Shown: positions 45,751 through 53,554 of the stretch, piece after piece
How positions within the stretch are numbered: position 1 is the stretch's first letter
Layout of the letters: every line of letters starts with the position of its first letter
Assembly: GCA_016432265.1 (NCBI GenBank)
Contig: CP066681.1
Location: 124,001 to 188,000, forward strand
Reading direction: 5' to 3'
Source of the DNA: Micavibrio aeruginosavorus
GTDB lineage: Bacteria > Pseudomonadota > Alphaproteobacteria > Micavibrionales > Micavibrionaceae
Length of the DNA stretch: 64,000 bases
Notes under the pieces: model-generated
Told to the model about the DNA's origin: nothing
What the model saw: the letters and a program-made list of their open reading frames with translations, nothing else
Database searches by the model: none
Position numbers and translations under genes: made by a program

Positions 45751-46023
45751 TCAATTCTTTGTACTTTCTTGTGCTTTATCTTTCTTGCGCTGCCTGCAAA
45801 GCTTCATATCTCTTGCAGTTAATAAACATACAATAGCCGCAGGTAGTGGAAATATGAACGCATAGATCGTTATAACATAAGCAACACTCATTTCACCGTT
45901 GCACTTAGAATGCAGGCAATTAATAAAAGGCCATGTAAGCATGTAAAGAAAAACAAAAAATAGAACCCAACCCAAAGTCCGCATAAACCGTTCAAATAAA
46001 ACGCCAAATGAATATTTCTTCAT
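45751..46023 (-). CDS. Small two-helix membrane protein (unit X)
   Basis: The 90-residue protein begins MKKYSFGVLFERFMRTLGW. Its two hydrophobic helices lie around 17-37 and 49-70, and the tail is strongly charged (QRKKDKAQESTKN). GGAA lies ten bases before the ATG. It resembles the unit Y protein in length, helix placement and several identical residues. Its stop abuts a comM 5' fragment. Function unknown. Confidence 0.6.
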   Translation of the reverse strand: MKKYSFGVLFERFMRTLGWVLFFVFLYMLTWPFINCLHSKCNGEMSVAYVITIYAFIFPLPAAIVCLLTARDMKLCRQRKKDKAQESTKN

Positions 46024-46036
46024 TCTGATTTCCAAT

Positions 46037-46057
46037 GGGCTAAATAGACCCAACAAT
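46037..46057 (-). repeat. Junction repeat upstream of unit X
   Basis: The leftward strand reads ATTGT, five variable bases, CTATTTAGCCC, 14 bases before the unit X ATG. It is the counterpart of the boundary at 45634-45654, but is not preceded by comM sequence, so it may be the original left end of the repeated unit. Confidence 0.55.
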
Positions 46058-46184
46058 GGCACGAAATGCGCGCCAGGCCAAGCCACGATTGCCACGATGC
46101 AAACCGGAGGGCCGGTCAAATCTTGCATAGCGGGCCTCGACGCTATAAGTTGGGCCGTCAAAAAACAAGGAGCCTGGCACGGGA

Positions 46185-47129
46185 ATGACGTTGCTTCAAA
46201 AATTCATGGCTGTGAGCGTTTTCGGCCTGAATGCCCTGCTGGGCAGGGAAACAGCTGCAGGCCTGCGGCAGGGACACGCACCCGGCAGCATCGTCGCCAT
46301 CGGCGGCAATGAAGACAAAACCTCCGATATGACCGTCCTGAAAGCCCTGACGACGGAAGCCAAGGGAATCGGCTCACGTATCGTGGTTGTGACCACCGCG
46401 TCGACCGAGCCGGACAAAAGGCAGCAGGAATACAGCCGCGCTTTTACGGCGCTGGGCGTTGAGGACTTCACGTTCATTTATATCGACAACCGCGATCAGG
46501 CCTTTGATCCGCATGTCTATAAAAAACTGAGCGGGGCGGATATCATCTTTTTCTCAGGCGGCGATCAGTTGCGATTGACCGCGTTGCTGGCAGGCACGCC
46601 GTTTTTAAGCGCGGTGCGCCAGCTCCATAAGGATGGCGCGGTTGTGGGGGGCACCAGCGCCGGGGGAGCGGTGCTTTCAGACCTGATGGTTTACGGCGGC
46701 CAGAGCGGACAAGCCGCGAAGAAGGGCGAAGTTCTGCTGACAGGTGGTTTCCGCTTTGTCGACCGTGTCGCCTTCGACACCCATTTCCTGAACCGCGAGC
46801 GTTTGCCTCGCCTTCTGAATATCGTGGCTTCGAACCCCGAAATTCTGGGGATCGGGATGGATGAAGATACCGGGGTTATCTTTCACGATGGCGGCGATAC
46901 GTTCGAGGTGGTGGGGTCGGGCAAGGTGACCGTGGTCGATGGCATCCGCATTCAATCCAATTTTCACACGATCGAACGGGGGGAAGCCGCGCACTATAGA
47001 AATGCGGTTGTTTACACCCTGTCCGCAGGTGATCGTTTCAACATCAAAGCAAAAACGCCAATCCGCGCAACCCGGCATGTCGTCCATGGGGCTGTCCGCG
47101 TCCTGAATCAGCCGGATCGTATTCCCTAA
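46185..47129 (+). CDS. Cyanophycinase-like peptidase (S51 family)
   Basis: The 314-residue protein has the S51 layout: IVAIGGNEDK, VVVTTASTEPDKRQQEYS, IIFFSGGDQLRLT and the nucleophile elbow GGTSAGGAVLS with Ser near 155. A late DTHFLNRERLPRLLN supplies the catalytic His region. Cyanophycinase hydrolyses the aspartate-arginine polymer cyanophycin to dipeptides. An N-terminal ~30 residues may be a weak signal or extension. No cyanophycin synthetase is in the window, so a related alpha-aspartyl dipeptidase-like role is possible. Confidence 0.85.
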   Translation: MTLLQKFMAVSVFGLNALLGRETAAGLRQGHAPGSIVAIGGNEDKTSDMTVLKALTTEAKGIGSRIVVVTTASTEPDKRQQEYSRAFTALGVEDFTFIYIDNRDQAFDPHVYKKLSGADIIFFSGGDQLRLTALLAGTPFLSAVRQLHKDGAVVGGTSAGGAVLSDLMVYGGQSGQAAKKGEVLLTGGFRFVDRVAFDTHFLNRERLPRLLNIVASNPEILGIGMDEDTGVIFHDGGDTFEVVGSGKVTVVDGIRIQSNFHTIERGEAAHYRNAVVYTLSAGDRFNIKAKTPIRATRHVVHGAVRVLNQPDRIP

Positions 47130-48793
47130 GCGCTCATATCTTCAATAACCCGGCGGGCAAGATACTGGCTAACCCCCTCAATCTCAAGAACGACCGCGCT
47201 TACACCGTGCCTTTTCAGGCTATCGGCATGGGATTCATCATGGGCGCGCGCATAAATCATCACCTGCGGGCAAAACCGGCGAACCGTTGCGATCGCCCGT
47301 CGGGCTGCGTCCTTGTTATCAAGAGCCAGGACGACAGCACGAGCCTTGTCGGCACGCACCTTCTGTAAAGCCTGAGGGTTGCCGGCATCGCCGAAAAACA
47401 CCGGTTTGCCCCGCTGGCGCAGAGCATCGAGCGCCGGCGCATCGATGTCCAGCGCCAGGTAGGATATCTGGTTCTCCTCCAGCATACGCGCCACCGCTTG
47501 CCCGGTGCGCCCGAAGCCGGCGATCACCACATGACCCGATACGTCACGGCTGGCCGCAGCCAGCGCATCCTCAGCGGACAAACGGCTGCGTTTTTGCAAG
47601 ATACGCTCGCAATATTCGCCCAGCCAGTAAGCCGCCGGGGTCAGGGTCAAAGTCAGGCAAGTCATCAGGGCCATGAATTGAGCGACCTCGTCCGTCAGGA
47701 TTTTCGCATGCAGTGCCATACCTACAATGATCAGAGCGAACTCGCCCGCCTGACCCAGTGTGATGCCGATGCGGGCCGCCACCGGCAAAGCCAGACCGAA
47801 GGCCAGGCACAATCCTGTAATCAACGCAGCTTTAAGCGCGAACAGGCCGACGACGCTGGCCGCCAACCAGAAAATATTCCCCACGACCAAGCTGACATCA
47901 ACCGTCATGCCGACCGACATGAAGAAAAGCCCCATAAAAAGGCCCCTGAAAGGTTCCATGTCTATCTCGATCTGGTTGCGAAACTCGGTTTCCGCAAAAA
48001 CGAGACCGGCCAGAAACGCCCCCAGCGCCATACCAAGACCGGCATATTCGGTCGCTACGGCGGCAAGCAAAAGCAAAAGCAGCATGCACGCCATAAAATG
48101 CTCGTGAGCGCCCTGTCCCCCCGCTGCCAGACGCAAAAGCGGTCTGGCCAGCCAGTGCCCCACCAGCAAAACAGCCAAGATCGCCCCGGCGGCCTTGGCC
48201 AACACCAATAGGAAGCTAGCTTCCTGCCCGGCAACAGCGCTCTCGTGACCCGCAAAGGCCAGCAAAAACATCATCGGCACGATCGCCAGATCCTGAAACA
48301 ACAAGATGGCAAAACTGGCCTGCCCGGACGGCGAAGCAAAATGACCACGATCTGTAACGATCTTCATGACAACCGCTGTCGACGACAGCGCCAGGCAAGC
48401 GCCCAGAACGAACGCGGCATCCGGCTCATTCCCCCATCCCCAGGCAATCAAGCCTATAACCGTGCCGCACAAAAGAACCTGCGCCGATCCCAGGCCGAAA
48501 ATAAGCCGTCGCATCGCTATCAAACGGGTCGGCGAAAGTTCTATGCCAATCAGGAATAATAGAAAAACAATGCCGAATTCACCCAGAACCCTGACTTGCC
48601 CGACCTCCGTCAGGGCTATCGCGGAGAAAGCGGCAGGCATGCCAGGGAATCCGGCAAGTCCGTAAGGGCCTATCAAGACGCCGATCAAAAGAAAGGCTAA
48701 TACCGGATTCAAGCGCAGACGCGCCAGCACAGGCACCAGCACCCCTGCGACTACCAGAAAAACAATAATTTCTTTTATAGGCAAGGGGTGCAT
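47126..48793 (-). CDS. CPA2-family monovalent cation:proton antiporter with TrkA-N domain (KefC/YbaL type)
   Basis: The 555-residue protein has about 12 membrane helices across residues 5-380, including GIVFLLFLIGIELSP and ALSSTAVVMKIV, which belong to the CPA2 transport core. A cytosolic NAD-binding TrkA-N domain follows (VVIAGFGRTGQAVARML near 425) with FFGDAGNPQAL. It exchanges K+ or Na+ for protons at the inner membrane, gated by nucleotide. The ATG at 48793 is used; the frame is open upstream without homology. It ends tail-to-tail on the cyanophycinase gene. Confidence 0.88.
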   Translation of the reverse strand: MHPLPIKEIIVFLVVAGVLVPVLARLRLNPVLAFLLIGVLIGPYGLAGFPGMPAAFSAIALTEVGQVRVLGEFGIVFLLFLIGIELSPTRLIAMRRLIFGLGSAQVLLCGTVIGLIAWGWGNEPDAAFVLGACLALSSTAVVMKIVTDRGHFASPSGQASFAILLFQDLAIVPMMFLLAFAGHESAVAGQEASFLLVLAKAAGAILAVLLVGHWLARPLLRLAAGGQGAHEHFMACMLLLLLLAAVATEYAGLGMALGAFLAGLVFAETEFRNQIEIDMEPFRGLFMGLFFMSVGMTVDVSLVVGNIFWLAASVVGLFALKAALITGLCLAFGLALPVAARIGITLGQAGEFALIIVGMALHAKILTDEVAQFMALMTCLTLTLTPAAYWLGEYCERILQKRSRLSAEDALAAASRDVSGHVVIAGFGRTGQAVARMLEENQISYLALDIDAPALDALRQRGKPVFFGDAGNPQALQKVRADKARAVVLALDNKDAARRAIATVRRFCPQVMIYARAHDESHADSLKRHGVSAVVLEIEGVSQYLARRVIEDMSA

Positions 48794-49011
48794 AGGAACC
48801 GGCCCGATCACGCCATCAATATTGCAGTCAGCAGCGTTATTATGAAACAGCAAGCGGCAGGGGGGCAACCACAAGAACAAGCCCGCAACTCCTTCTATAA
48901 AACCATGTATTTCTATAACGTCATCAGAGTCCGTGCACAGGTTGGAAATAATCGGCTATAATCAGGGGCGTTCGCCCTTGGGCGGCCCCGTGTTCTACCC
49001 TGCTCGCAGAC

Positions 49012-49830
49012 ATGACCCGCAAAGCACTGCCTGACTCCCTGACCTCTTACGACTTTCTTAAGGCGCTGGCCGTGGTATTGATGGTCGCCGACCATATCGG
49101 CGCTTATTACCTGCCGGATATGTTATGGCTGCGGGTGGCCGGGCGTTTATGTGTGCCGATGTGGTTCTTCCTGATCGGCTACGCCCGGAGCCGCGACCTT
49201 GGCCGTCTGTTGTGGTGGGGGGCGTTGCTAGTGATACTCAGCGACTTTGTTGCGGGTCGCTATATCTTCCCCCTGAATGTTCTGGTCACAATCCTGCTGG
49301 TACGGATGCTGATCGATTTATACATGAAATTCGCCATGAGAAGCAGCCTTGCTTTCTGGTGCGGCGCCATGGCGCTGGCGGCTCTGGTTGCCCCCAGCGC
49401 CTTGTTGACACAATACGGAACACAGGGGTTGCTGTTGGCTGCGTTTGGCTGGATAGTCAGGCATATGCCGCAAAACGACCACCCGGCGGCGGCAACAGTT
49501 TTTCCCTACATTGTATTCTGCACATTGGTTTTTACACTGACACAGTGGAGCCTGTTCCGCTTCTCCCCTGAACAAACAACCATTTTATTTTTGGGCACCT
49601 TGCTGACAATGGCGACTTTACGCAGCTTCCGCCCGATAGCCTTCACCCGCCTAACAAACTCTCTCCCCGCCGGACTGACAATCCTCTTGCAGGGTGCCGG
49701 ACGGCATACCTTGCTGATCTATGTCACGCATCTTTTACTGATCAAGATCGCCGGACTCTGGCTGTACCCGGAATGGTTCAACTTTCTGGGCTGGGAGTTA
49801 CTCCCGCCTGCGCCGTGGCTGCAGCCTTAG
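49012..49830 (+). CDS. TraX-family integral membrane protein
   Basis: The 272-residue protein is hydrophobic, with about eight predicted helices. It begins SYDFLKALAVVLMVADHIGAYYLP, the TraX signature with its His, and continues RLCVPMWFFLIGYARS. Near the end is HTLLIYVTHLLLIKI. TraX proteins acetylate pilin in conjugation systems, but chromosomal homologues without tra genes, as here, have unknown substrates. It is divergent from the antiporter across a 218-base gap in which I see no clear element. Confidence 0.8.
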   Translation: MTRKALPDSLTSYDFLKALAVVLMVADHIGAYYLPDMLWLRVAGRLCVPMWFFLIGYARSRDLGRLLWWGALLVILSDFVAGRYIFPLNVLVTILLVRMLIDLYMKFAMRSSLAFWCGAMALAALVAPSALLTQYGTQGLLLAAFGWIVRHMPQNDHPAAATVFPYIVFCTLVFTLTQWSLFRFSPEQTTILFLGTLLTMATLRSFRPIAFTRLTNSLPAGLTILLQGAGRHTLLIYVTHLLLIKIAGLWLYPEWFNFLGWELLPPAPWLQP

Positions 49831-49974
49831 GAAGGCGCCGGCAGCCTGACTGAAAGAAAAGGGCCACCGCTCTGGTTGAACCACCCATCAGGCAGGTTTA
49901 CCGAAAATGGCCGTTAAGCCCTTGTTCACCGTTCCCTGAGACACTAGGGAGGTCAGATCAGGGAGATCTTTGTT

Positions 49975-50583
49975 ATGCGTATCCGTGTGCCACAACCCAG
50001 TTTGAGCGACCAGCAACTAGCGACGTTGCATGCCCGTTTTGTGGTGCCGATTGCGGTACAGATGATCCTAAGCGATACCGAGCAACTGGACGACGCGTGC
50101 GAATGCGCCCTGCACGAATGCCTATCGGAATTGCAACCGGATACCGGTCTTTTATGTCTGGCTTTGTGCGCGCAGCACGTCGCTGCCGCCGCCCCAGACA
50201 GCCCAATCGTCAAAATGCTGGCGATTTCAGCCGCGCGCATGGCGGATGAATATGGCGCTGCCCTGCTCGCGGAATCAGGGCGCGGGTCGGAACCCTTGAG
50301 CGATTTTGACGCGCTAATGTTGTTGCGGCAGGTGCCCGAGGATCTGGAAGAGCTGGCCACATTGCTGGATGCCGTTCTGGCACAGGTCGACCCTCATTCG
50401 CCGGAAGGATTATTGTGCGACATTTTATCGGTGCAGGCCCTGTCGCAATCCGAGCGCGCCGGGCATGAATTGGCAGCCCTCAGTTTTCTCAACCCTGAAA
50501 AGCACGCACGCATAACAGCAAAACGCGCCCCCGCGCGCACGCTGGAGCGGCTGGCAGAGAACGTCATCGTATTCCCGCGATAA
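49975..50583 (+). CDS. Hypothetical helical protein
   Basis: The 202-residue protein is predicted almost entirely helical, acidic and Leu/Ala-rich, with Cys residues around 65-80 (DACECALHECLSE, LLCLALCAQ). The ATG at 49975 is preceded by AGGGAGA. No known motif is recognised. It converges on the gene at 50631-50978 with a terminator between them. Confidence 0.7.
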   Translation: MRIRVPQPSLSDQQLATLHARFVVPIAVQMILSDTEQLDDACECALHECLSELQPDTGLLCLALCAQHVAAAAPDSPIVKMLAISAARMADEYGAALLAESGRGSEPLSDFDALMLLRQVPEDLEELATLLDAVLAQVDPHSPEGLLCDILSVQALSQSERAGHELAALSFLNPEKHARITAKRAPARTLERLAENVIVFPR

Positions 50584-50606
50584 AAAAGGGCGGCACAAAG
50601 CCACCC
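50582..50606 (-). terminator. Intrinsic terminator of the leftward gene at 50631-50978
   Basis: Read leftward, GGGTGGC pairs with GCCGCCC (one U-G wobble) around TTTGT, and is followed at once by TTTTTT. It overlaps the stop of the convergent gene and may work partly in both directions. Confidence 0.75.
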
Positions 50607-50630
50607 TCTTTCCCGTCGATTGTTCTGACA

Positions 50631-50978
50631 CTACGGCATGACCGGTTTAATCTGGTTGCCAGTCAATTGCATAAAGAAGCTGTGATGGATATTTCCCAGC
50701 GCACCTCCCGGATTGGCTGCAGCCGGATCGGTATCAGACAGGACATAAGCCGTTTGAACCTGTCGGACACCGGCATCTTTCCAGGCCTGCAGGGCATCGA
50801 CGCAGCGTTGCTCGGCGCGGGCGTTGCCGCCGGGCCATTCGGCGGCCCAATTGCCCATGCCATCGGGCTTGCCGATTCTCAGGCTGTTCACGCAATCCTG
50901 TTTGCTGTCCCGGGCGGCCGTAAACACGGCCAGCAGGCGGTCAACATCATAAAGCAGGGGGCTGTCGGGATTGATCAT
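50631..50978 (-). CDS. Small hypothetical protein
   Basis: The 115-residue protein is not recognised. It has two Cys (near 29 and 59), a Trp/Gly-rich middle (GNWAAEWPGGNARAEQRC) and no signal peptide or membrane helix. The ATG is preceded by AGGAAAG. A reverse-strand TTGACT and TATAGA pair around 51058-51030, spaced about 15 bases, may be its promoter. A strong terminator follows it. Confidence 0.65.
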   Translation of the reverse strand: MINPDSPLLYDVDRLLAVFTAARDSKQDCVNSLRIGKPDGMGNWAAEWPGGNARAEQRCVDALQAWKDAGVRQVQTAYVLSDTDPAAANPGGALGNIHHSFFMQLTGNQIKPVMP

Positions 50979-51111
50979 GGTGGCGCACTTTCCTGTAGGT
51001 TGTCAGGGTTAAAATTTAAAGTGCTCTATTTTCTATAATTACGGGCGTTGCAAGTCAAGAAAAAACTAAGAATTTCAGCGTTCTTTCTCAATTTTTACCC
51101 TGATTTTTATC

Positions 51112-51141
51112 TTGACCCCGCCAGCCCCTTTCCCCTATAAC
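51112..51141 (+). promoter_or_regulatory. Sigma70-type promoter of rplJ-rplL
   Basis: A -35 TTGACC (51112-51117) and a -10 TATAAC (51136-51141) are separated by 18 bases, predicting transcription from about 51148 and a leader of about 207 bases before rplJ. It is the best promoter match in the 376-base gap 50979-51354. Confidence 0.6.
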
Positions 51142-51147
51142 AGCCGG

Positions 51148-51354
51148 GTTTGAGGGTGCGCATCGCAAATGCCGCCTTCCTGTCCAAGACTACAGGTGAG
51201 CTTTCGGGCCTGAAATATCCTGTATAGACGGGGGAATCGCCGCAGGCCTGCCAGCAGGTTCTGACAAGCTGCATTTTCCGCGTATTTGGGCAGGATGGGA
51301 TTTTCCCATCCTTTTTATTTTGGGATTTTAGTTTGGTTTTGAAGGAGAAAAACC
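51148..51354 (+). promoter_or_regulatory. Candidate L10 leader (autoregulatory 5' UTR of rplJL)
   Basis: Bacterial rplJL mRNAs usually carry a structured leader bound by the L10-L7/L12 complex to repress translation. This long untranslated stretch directly before rplJ fits by position and contains paired segments. I did not derive a full fold or confirm the kink-turn binding site, so the call rests mainly on position and length. Confidence 0.45.
51293..51316 (+). terminator. Terminator-like hairpin in the rplJ leader (possible attenuator)
   Basis: GGATGGGA pairs perfectly with TCCCATCC around TTT and is followed by TTTTT, 38 bases before the rplJ GTG. With the only clear promoter upstream of it, transcription must pass this site to reach rplJ, which suggests attenuation control. 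The ribosome-binding site GAAGGAG lies just downstream. Confidence 0.65.
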
Positions 51355-51855
51355 GTGACAGAGAAAAAAGCCTACGTGGCAAAACAAGTAAAGACCGAGG
51401 CTGTTGCCAAGCGCCTTGAGAATGCCGAACTGGTGATCCTGACTCATAACAAGGGTCTGACCCACCTGATGGATCGCGAACTGCGCAACAACCTGCGCAA
51501 GGAAGGTGCGACATTCGGCGTCGAGAAAAACACGCTGGTAGCCCGCGCCGTCAAAGGAACCAAATTCGAATCCCTGACCGACAAGCTGAAGGGGCCGGTC
51601 GGAATCGCGATCTCGAACGACCCTTTGACCGCTGCGCGCGTGGTTTACGAATTTGCCAAGAAAAATGACAAAATCGAGATCATTGGCGGGGCCACGCCCG
51701 ATGGTGCGCTGGATATTGAGAAAATCAAGTTTCTGGCAATGCTGCCGACCATGGATCAACTGCGCGGCAAGATCGTGGGCTTGCTGCAGGCTCCCGGTGC
51801 GCAACTGGCGCGACTGGCGAATGCCTACGCGACCAAAGATCAGGCCGCTTCGTAA
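51355..51855 (+). CDS. rplJ: 50S ribosomal protein L10
   Basis: The 166-residue protein is a full-length L10, which forms the base of the ribosomal stalk and binds L7/L12 dimers through its C-terminal helix. It starts at a GTG with GAAGGAG about eight bases upstream. AELVILTHNKGLT, FGVEKNTLVARA and GPVGIAISND are characteristic. rplL follows after 48 bases. The usual rplK-rplA upstream and rpoB-rpoC downstream are absent. Confidence 0.96.
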   Translation: MTEKKAYVAKQVKTEAVAKRLENAELVILTHNKGLTHLMDRELRNNLRKEGATFGVEKNTLVARAVKGTKFESLTDKLKGPVGIAISNDPLTAARVVYEFAKKNDKIEIIGGATPDGALDIEKIKFLAMLPTMDQLRGKIVGLLQAPGAQLARLANAYATKDQAAS

Positions 51856-51903
51856 TTATTTTGCAATCAACTACAGCTTTTTACACTTAAAAGGAGAAAT
51901 GAA

Positions 51904-52272
51904 ATGGCTGCTAATCTTGAAAAACTCGTTGAAGACTTGTCCGCCCTGACGGTGCTGGAAGCCGCAGAACTGGCAAAACTGCTGGAAGAAAAGTGGGGCG
52001 TTTCCGCCGCTGCTCCGGTTGCTGTCGCTGCTGCTGGCGGCGCTGCTCCGGCAGAAGAAAAAGACAGCTTCAACGTTGTGCTGGTTGACGGTGGTGCAAA
52101 CAAAATCAACGTGATCAAAGAAGTTCGCGCCATCACCGGTCTGGGCCTGAAAGAGGCCAAAGATCTGGTTGAAGCCGGCAATAAAGAACTGAAAACAGGC
52201 GTATCCAAAGCAGAGGCTGAAGAGCTGAAGAAGAAACTGGAAGCCGCTGGCGCCAAAGTCGAACTGAAATAA
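51904..52272 (+). CDS. rplL: 50S ribosomal protein L7/L12
   Basis: The 122-residue protein has the N-terminal dimerisation domain ([20 protein letters not shown]), an Ala/Gly-rich hinge and the C-terminal factor-binding domain ([20 protein letters not shown]). It recruits translation factors at the stalk. AAAGGAGAAATGAA provides a strong ribosome-binding site. A strong terminator follows the gene. Confidence 0.97.
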   Translation: MAANLEKLVEDLSALTVLEAAELAKLLEEKWGVSAAAPVAVAAAGGAAPAEEKDSFNVVLVDGGANKINVIKEVRAITGLGLKEAKDLVEAGNKELKTGVSKAEAEELKKKLEAAGAKVELK

Positions 52273-52295
52273 TCAGGGCGATGCCGACAATAAGA

Positions 52296-52323
52296 AACGG
52301 CCCGCAGTACGCGGGCCGTTTTT
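52296..52323 (+). terminator. Rho-independent terminator of rplJL
   Basis: AACGGCCCGC pairs with GCGGGCCGTT around AGTAC and runs into TTTTT, 24 bases after the rplL stop. It closes the operon, confirming that rpoB is not co-transcribed here. Confidence 0.93.
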
Positions 52324-52345
52324 CTCTAAGCAACAAATGGGGTGA

Positions 52346-52717
52346 TTACGCCGTATGCGCCAACATCGGCCCCAGCGCCCGCCCGCCCAAGATATGGACA
52401 TGAAAATGCGGCACTTCCTGACCGCCATTTAGCCCCGTATTCGCAATCGTGCGAAAACCGCTATCCGGCAATCCGCGCTCGGCGGCCAGCTTCGCCACCG
52501 CACGCCAGAAAGCCGTGATTTCCTCAGTGCTGGCGCGAGCTCCGAAATCAACGACCGAAACGTAGCGCCCCTTGGGTATCACCAGAATATGCACGGGCGC
52601 CTTGGGGGCAATATCCGGAAAGGCCAGAACATGCTCATCTTCATAAACCGGCTGACAGGGGATTTCCCGGCGCAGGATTTTGGCAAAGACATTATTATCA
52701 TCGTAAACGCTCATCAT
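52346..52717 (-). CDS. HIT-family (HinT-like) nucleotide hydrolase
   Basis: The 123-residue protein has VFAKILRREIPCQPVYED, VLAFPDIAPKAPVHILVIPK and the histidine triad HFHVHILGG near the C-terminus. HinT proteins hydrolyse adenosine phosphoramidates, removing AMP from lysine or other amines. Two adjacent ATGs (52717, 52714) are equivalent; GGAGG lies further upstream. It ends 22 bases from the rplJL terminator in convergent orientation. Confidence 0.92.
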   Translation of the reverse strand: MMSVYDDNNVFAKILRREIPCQPVYEDEHVLAFPDIAPKAPVHILVIPKGRYVSVVDFGARASTEEITAFWRAVAKLAAERGLPDSGFRTIANTGLNGGQEVPHFHVHILGGRALGPMLAHTA

Positions 52718-52755
52718 CGTCCGGCGCCTCCTCGCGGGCATAAGACATTTTATCC

Positions 52756-53457
52756 TTATACCTCAATAGCCAAGAGTTCAGCATCCGTCAAACCGCGAAT
52801 GGTCAGTTTTGGCTCCCCCGTCACCTCCGCCCCATCACCCGCTTTCAGATCCGCGGCATTCAGGGCGATTTCTCCGGACGAGACAACAACATAGACCCCC
52901 GTTGGGCCTCGCACGTCATGGATCAGGGCCCGGCCTTGCAAAAGCGCGCCGCCGTATATCGCCGCATCCTGATGGATGCGCAAAACACCCGGCCTCTGGT
53001 CGGCCTTACGCCCTGAAACCAGAATCTGCAGGTCGCTTTCACGCGGCGCCCTGGGAAGAACAGCCTGTTCCCAGCGCGGCGGCAGCCCTTTTGCATCCGG
53101 CTTTATCCATATCTGAAACAAGGTGGTATCTTCATTCGGATCAGCGTATTCAGCGTGAGCGATGCCTGTGCCCGCCGACATGACCTGCACATCCCCCGCA
53201 CCGGTTCTCCCCTGATTGCCTAAAGAGTCGCGGTGGTGCACGGCCCCGGTTCTGACATAGGTGATAATCTCCATGTCGCGGTGCGGATGCAAATCGAAAC
53301 CGCGGCCAGCACGGATCAAATCGTCATTAATCACGCGCAGAGGGCCGAAGCCCATGCGGTGGCTCGCATGGTATTTACCAAAACTGAAATGATAGCGGGA
53401 ATCAAGCCCGTCGCTCTCGAAGACGCCCAAGGCATCTTTGGGATAAACACGGATCAT
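52756..53457 (-). CDS. Pirin-family bicupin protein (YhaK/quercetinase-like)
   Basis: The 233-residue protein begins MIRVYPKDALGVFESDGLDS. Metal ligands are visible in the first cupin (FDLHPHRDMEIITYVRTG, VHHRD, then VMSAGTGIAHAEY). A second cupin without clear ligands follows. Pirins may act as quercetin dioxygenases or redox sensors; the physiological role is uncertain. The ATG at 53457 has GGAAGGG eight bases upstream. Confidence 0.9.
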   Translation of the reverse strand: MIRVYPKDALGVFESDGLDSRYHFSFGKYHASHRMGFGPLRVINDDLIRAGRGFDLHPHRDMEIITYVRTGAVHHRDSLGNQGRTGAGDVQVMSAGTGIAHAEYADPNEDTTLFQIWIKPDAKGLPPRWEQAVLPRAPRESDLQILVSGRKADQRPGVLRIHQDAAIYGGALLQGRALIHDVRGPTGVYVVVSSGEIALNAADLKAGDGAEVTGEPKLTIRGLTDAELLAIEV

Positions 53458-53554
53458 GACGACCCTTCCTTTCTGTGAAACAGCGGGGCCGATCAAACAT
53501 AGCCCGCCCTTAGAGAGCTAGGGCAGGACTCTATCTTCGTCCAGTCGGAGGGGG

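Noticed and set aside
47498..48211. 237-codon rightward frame
   Set aside because: Antisense to the antiporter membrane domain, Gln/His/Arg-rich, no homology.
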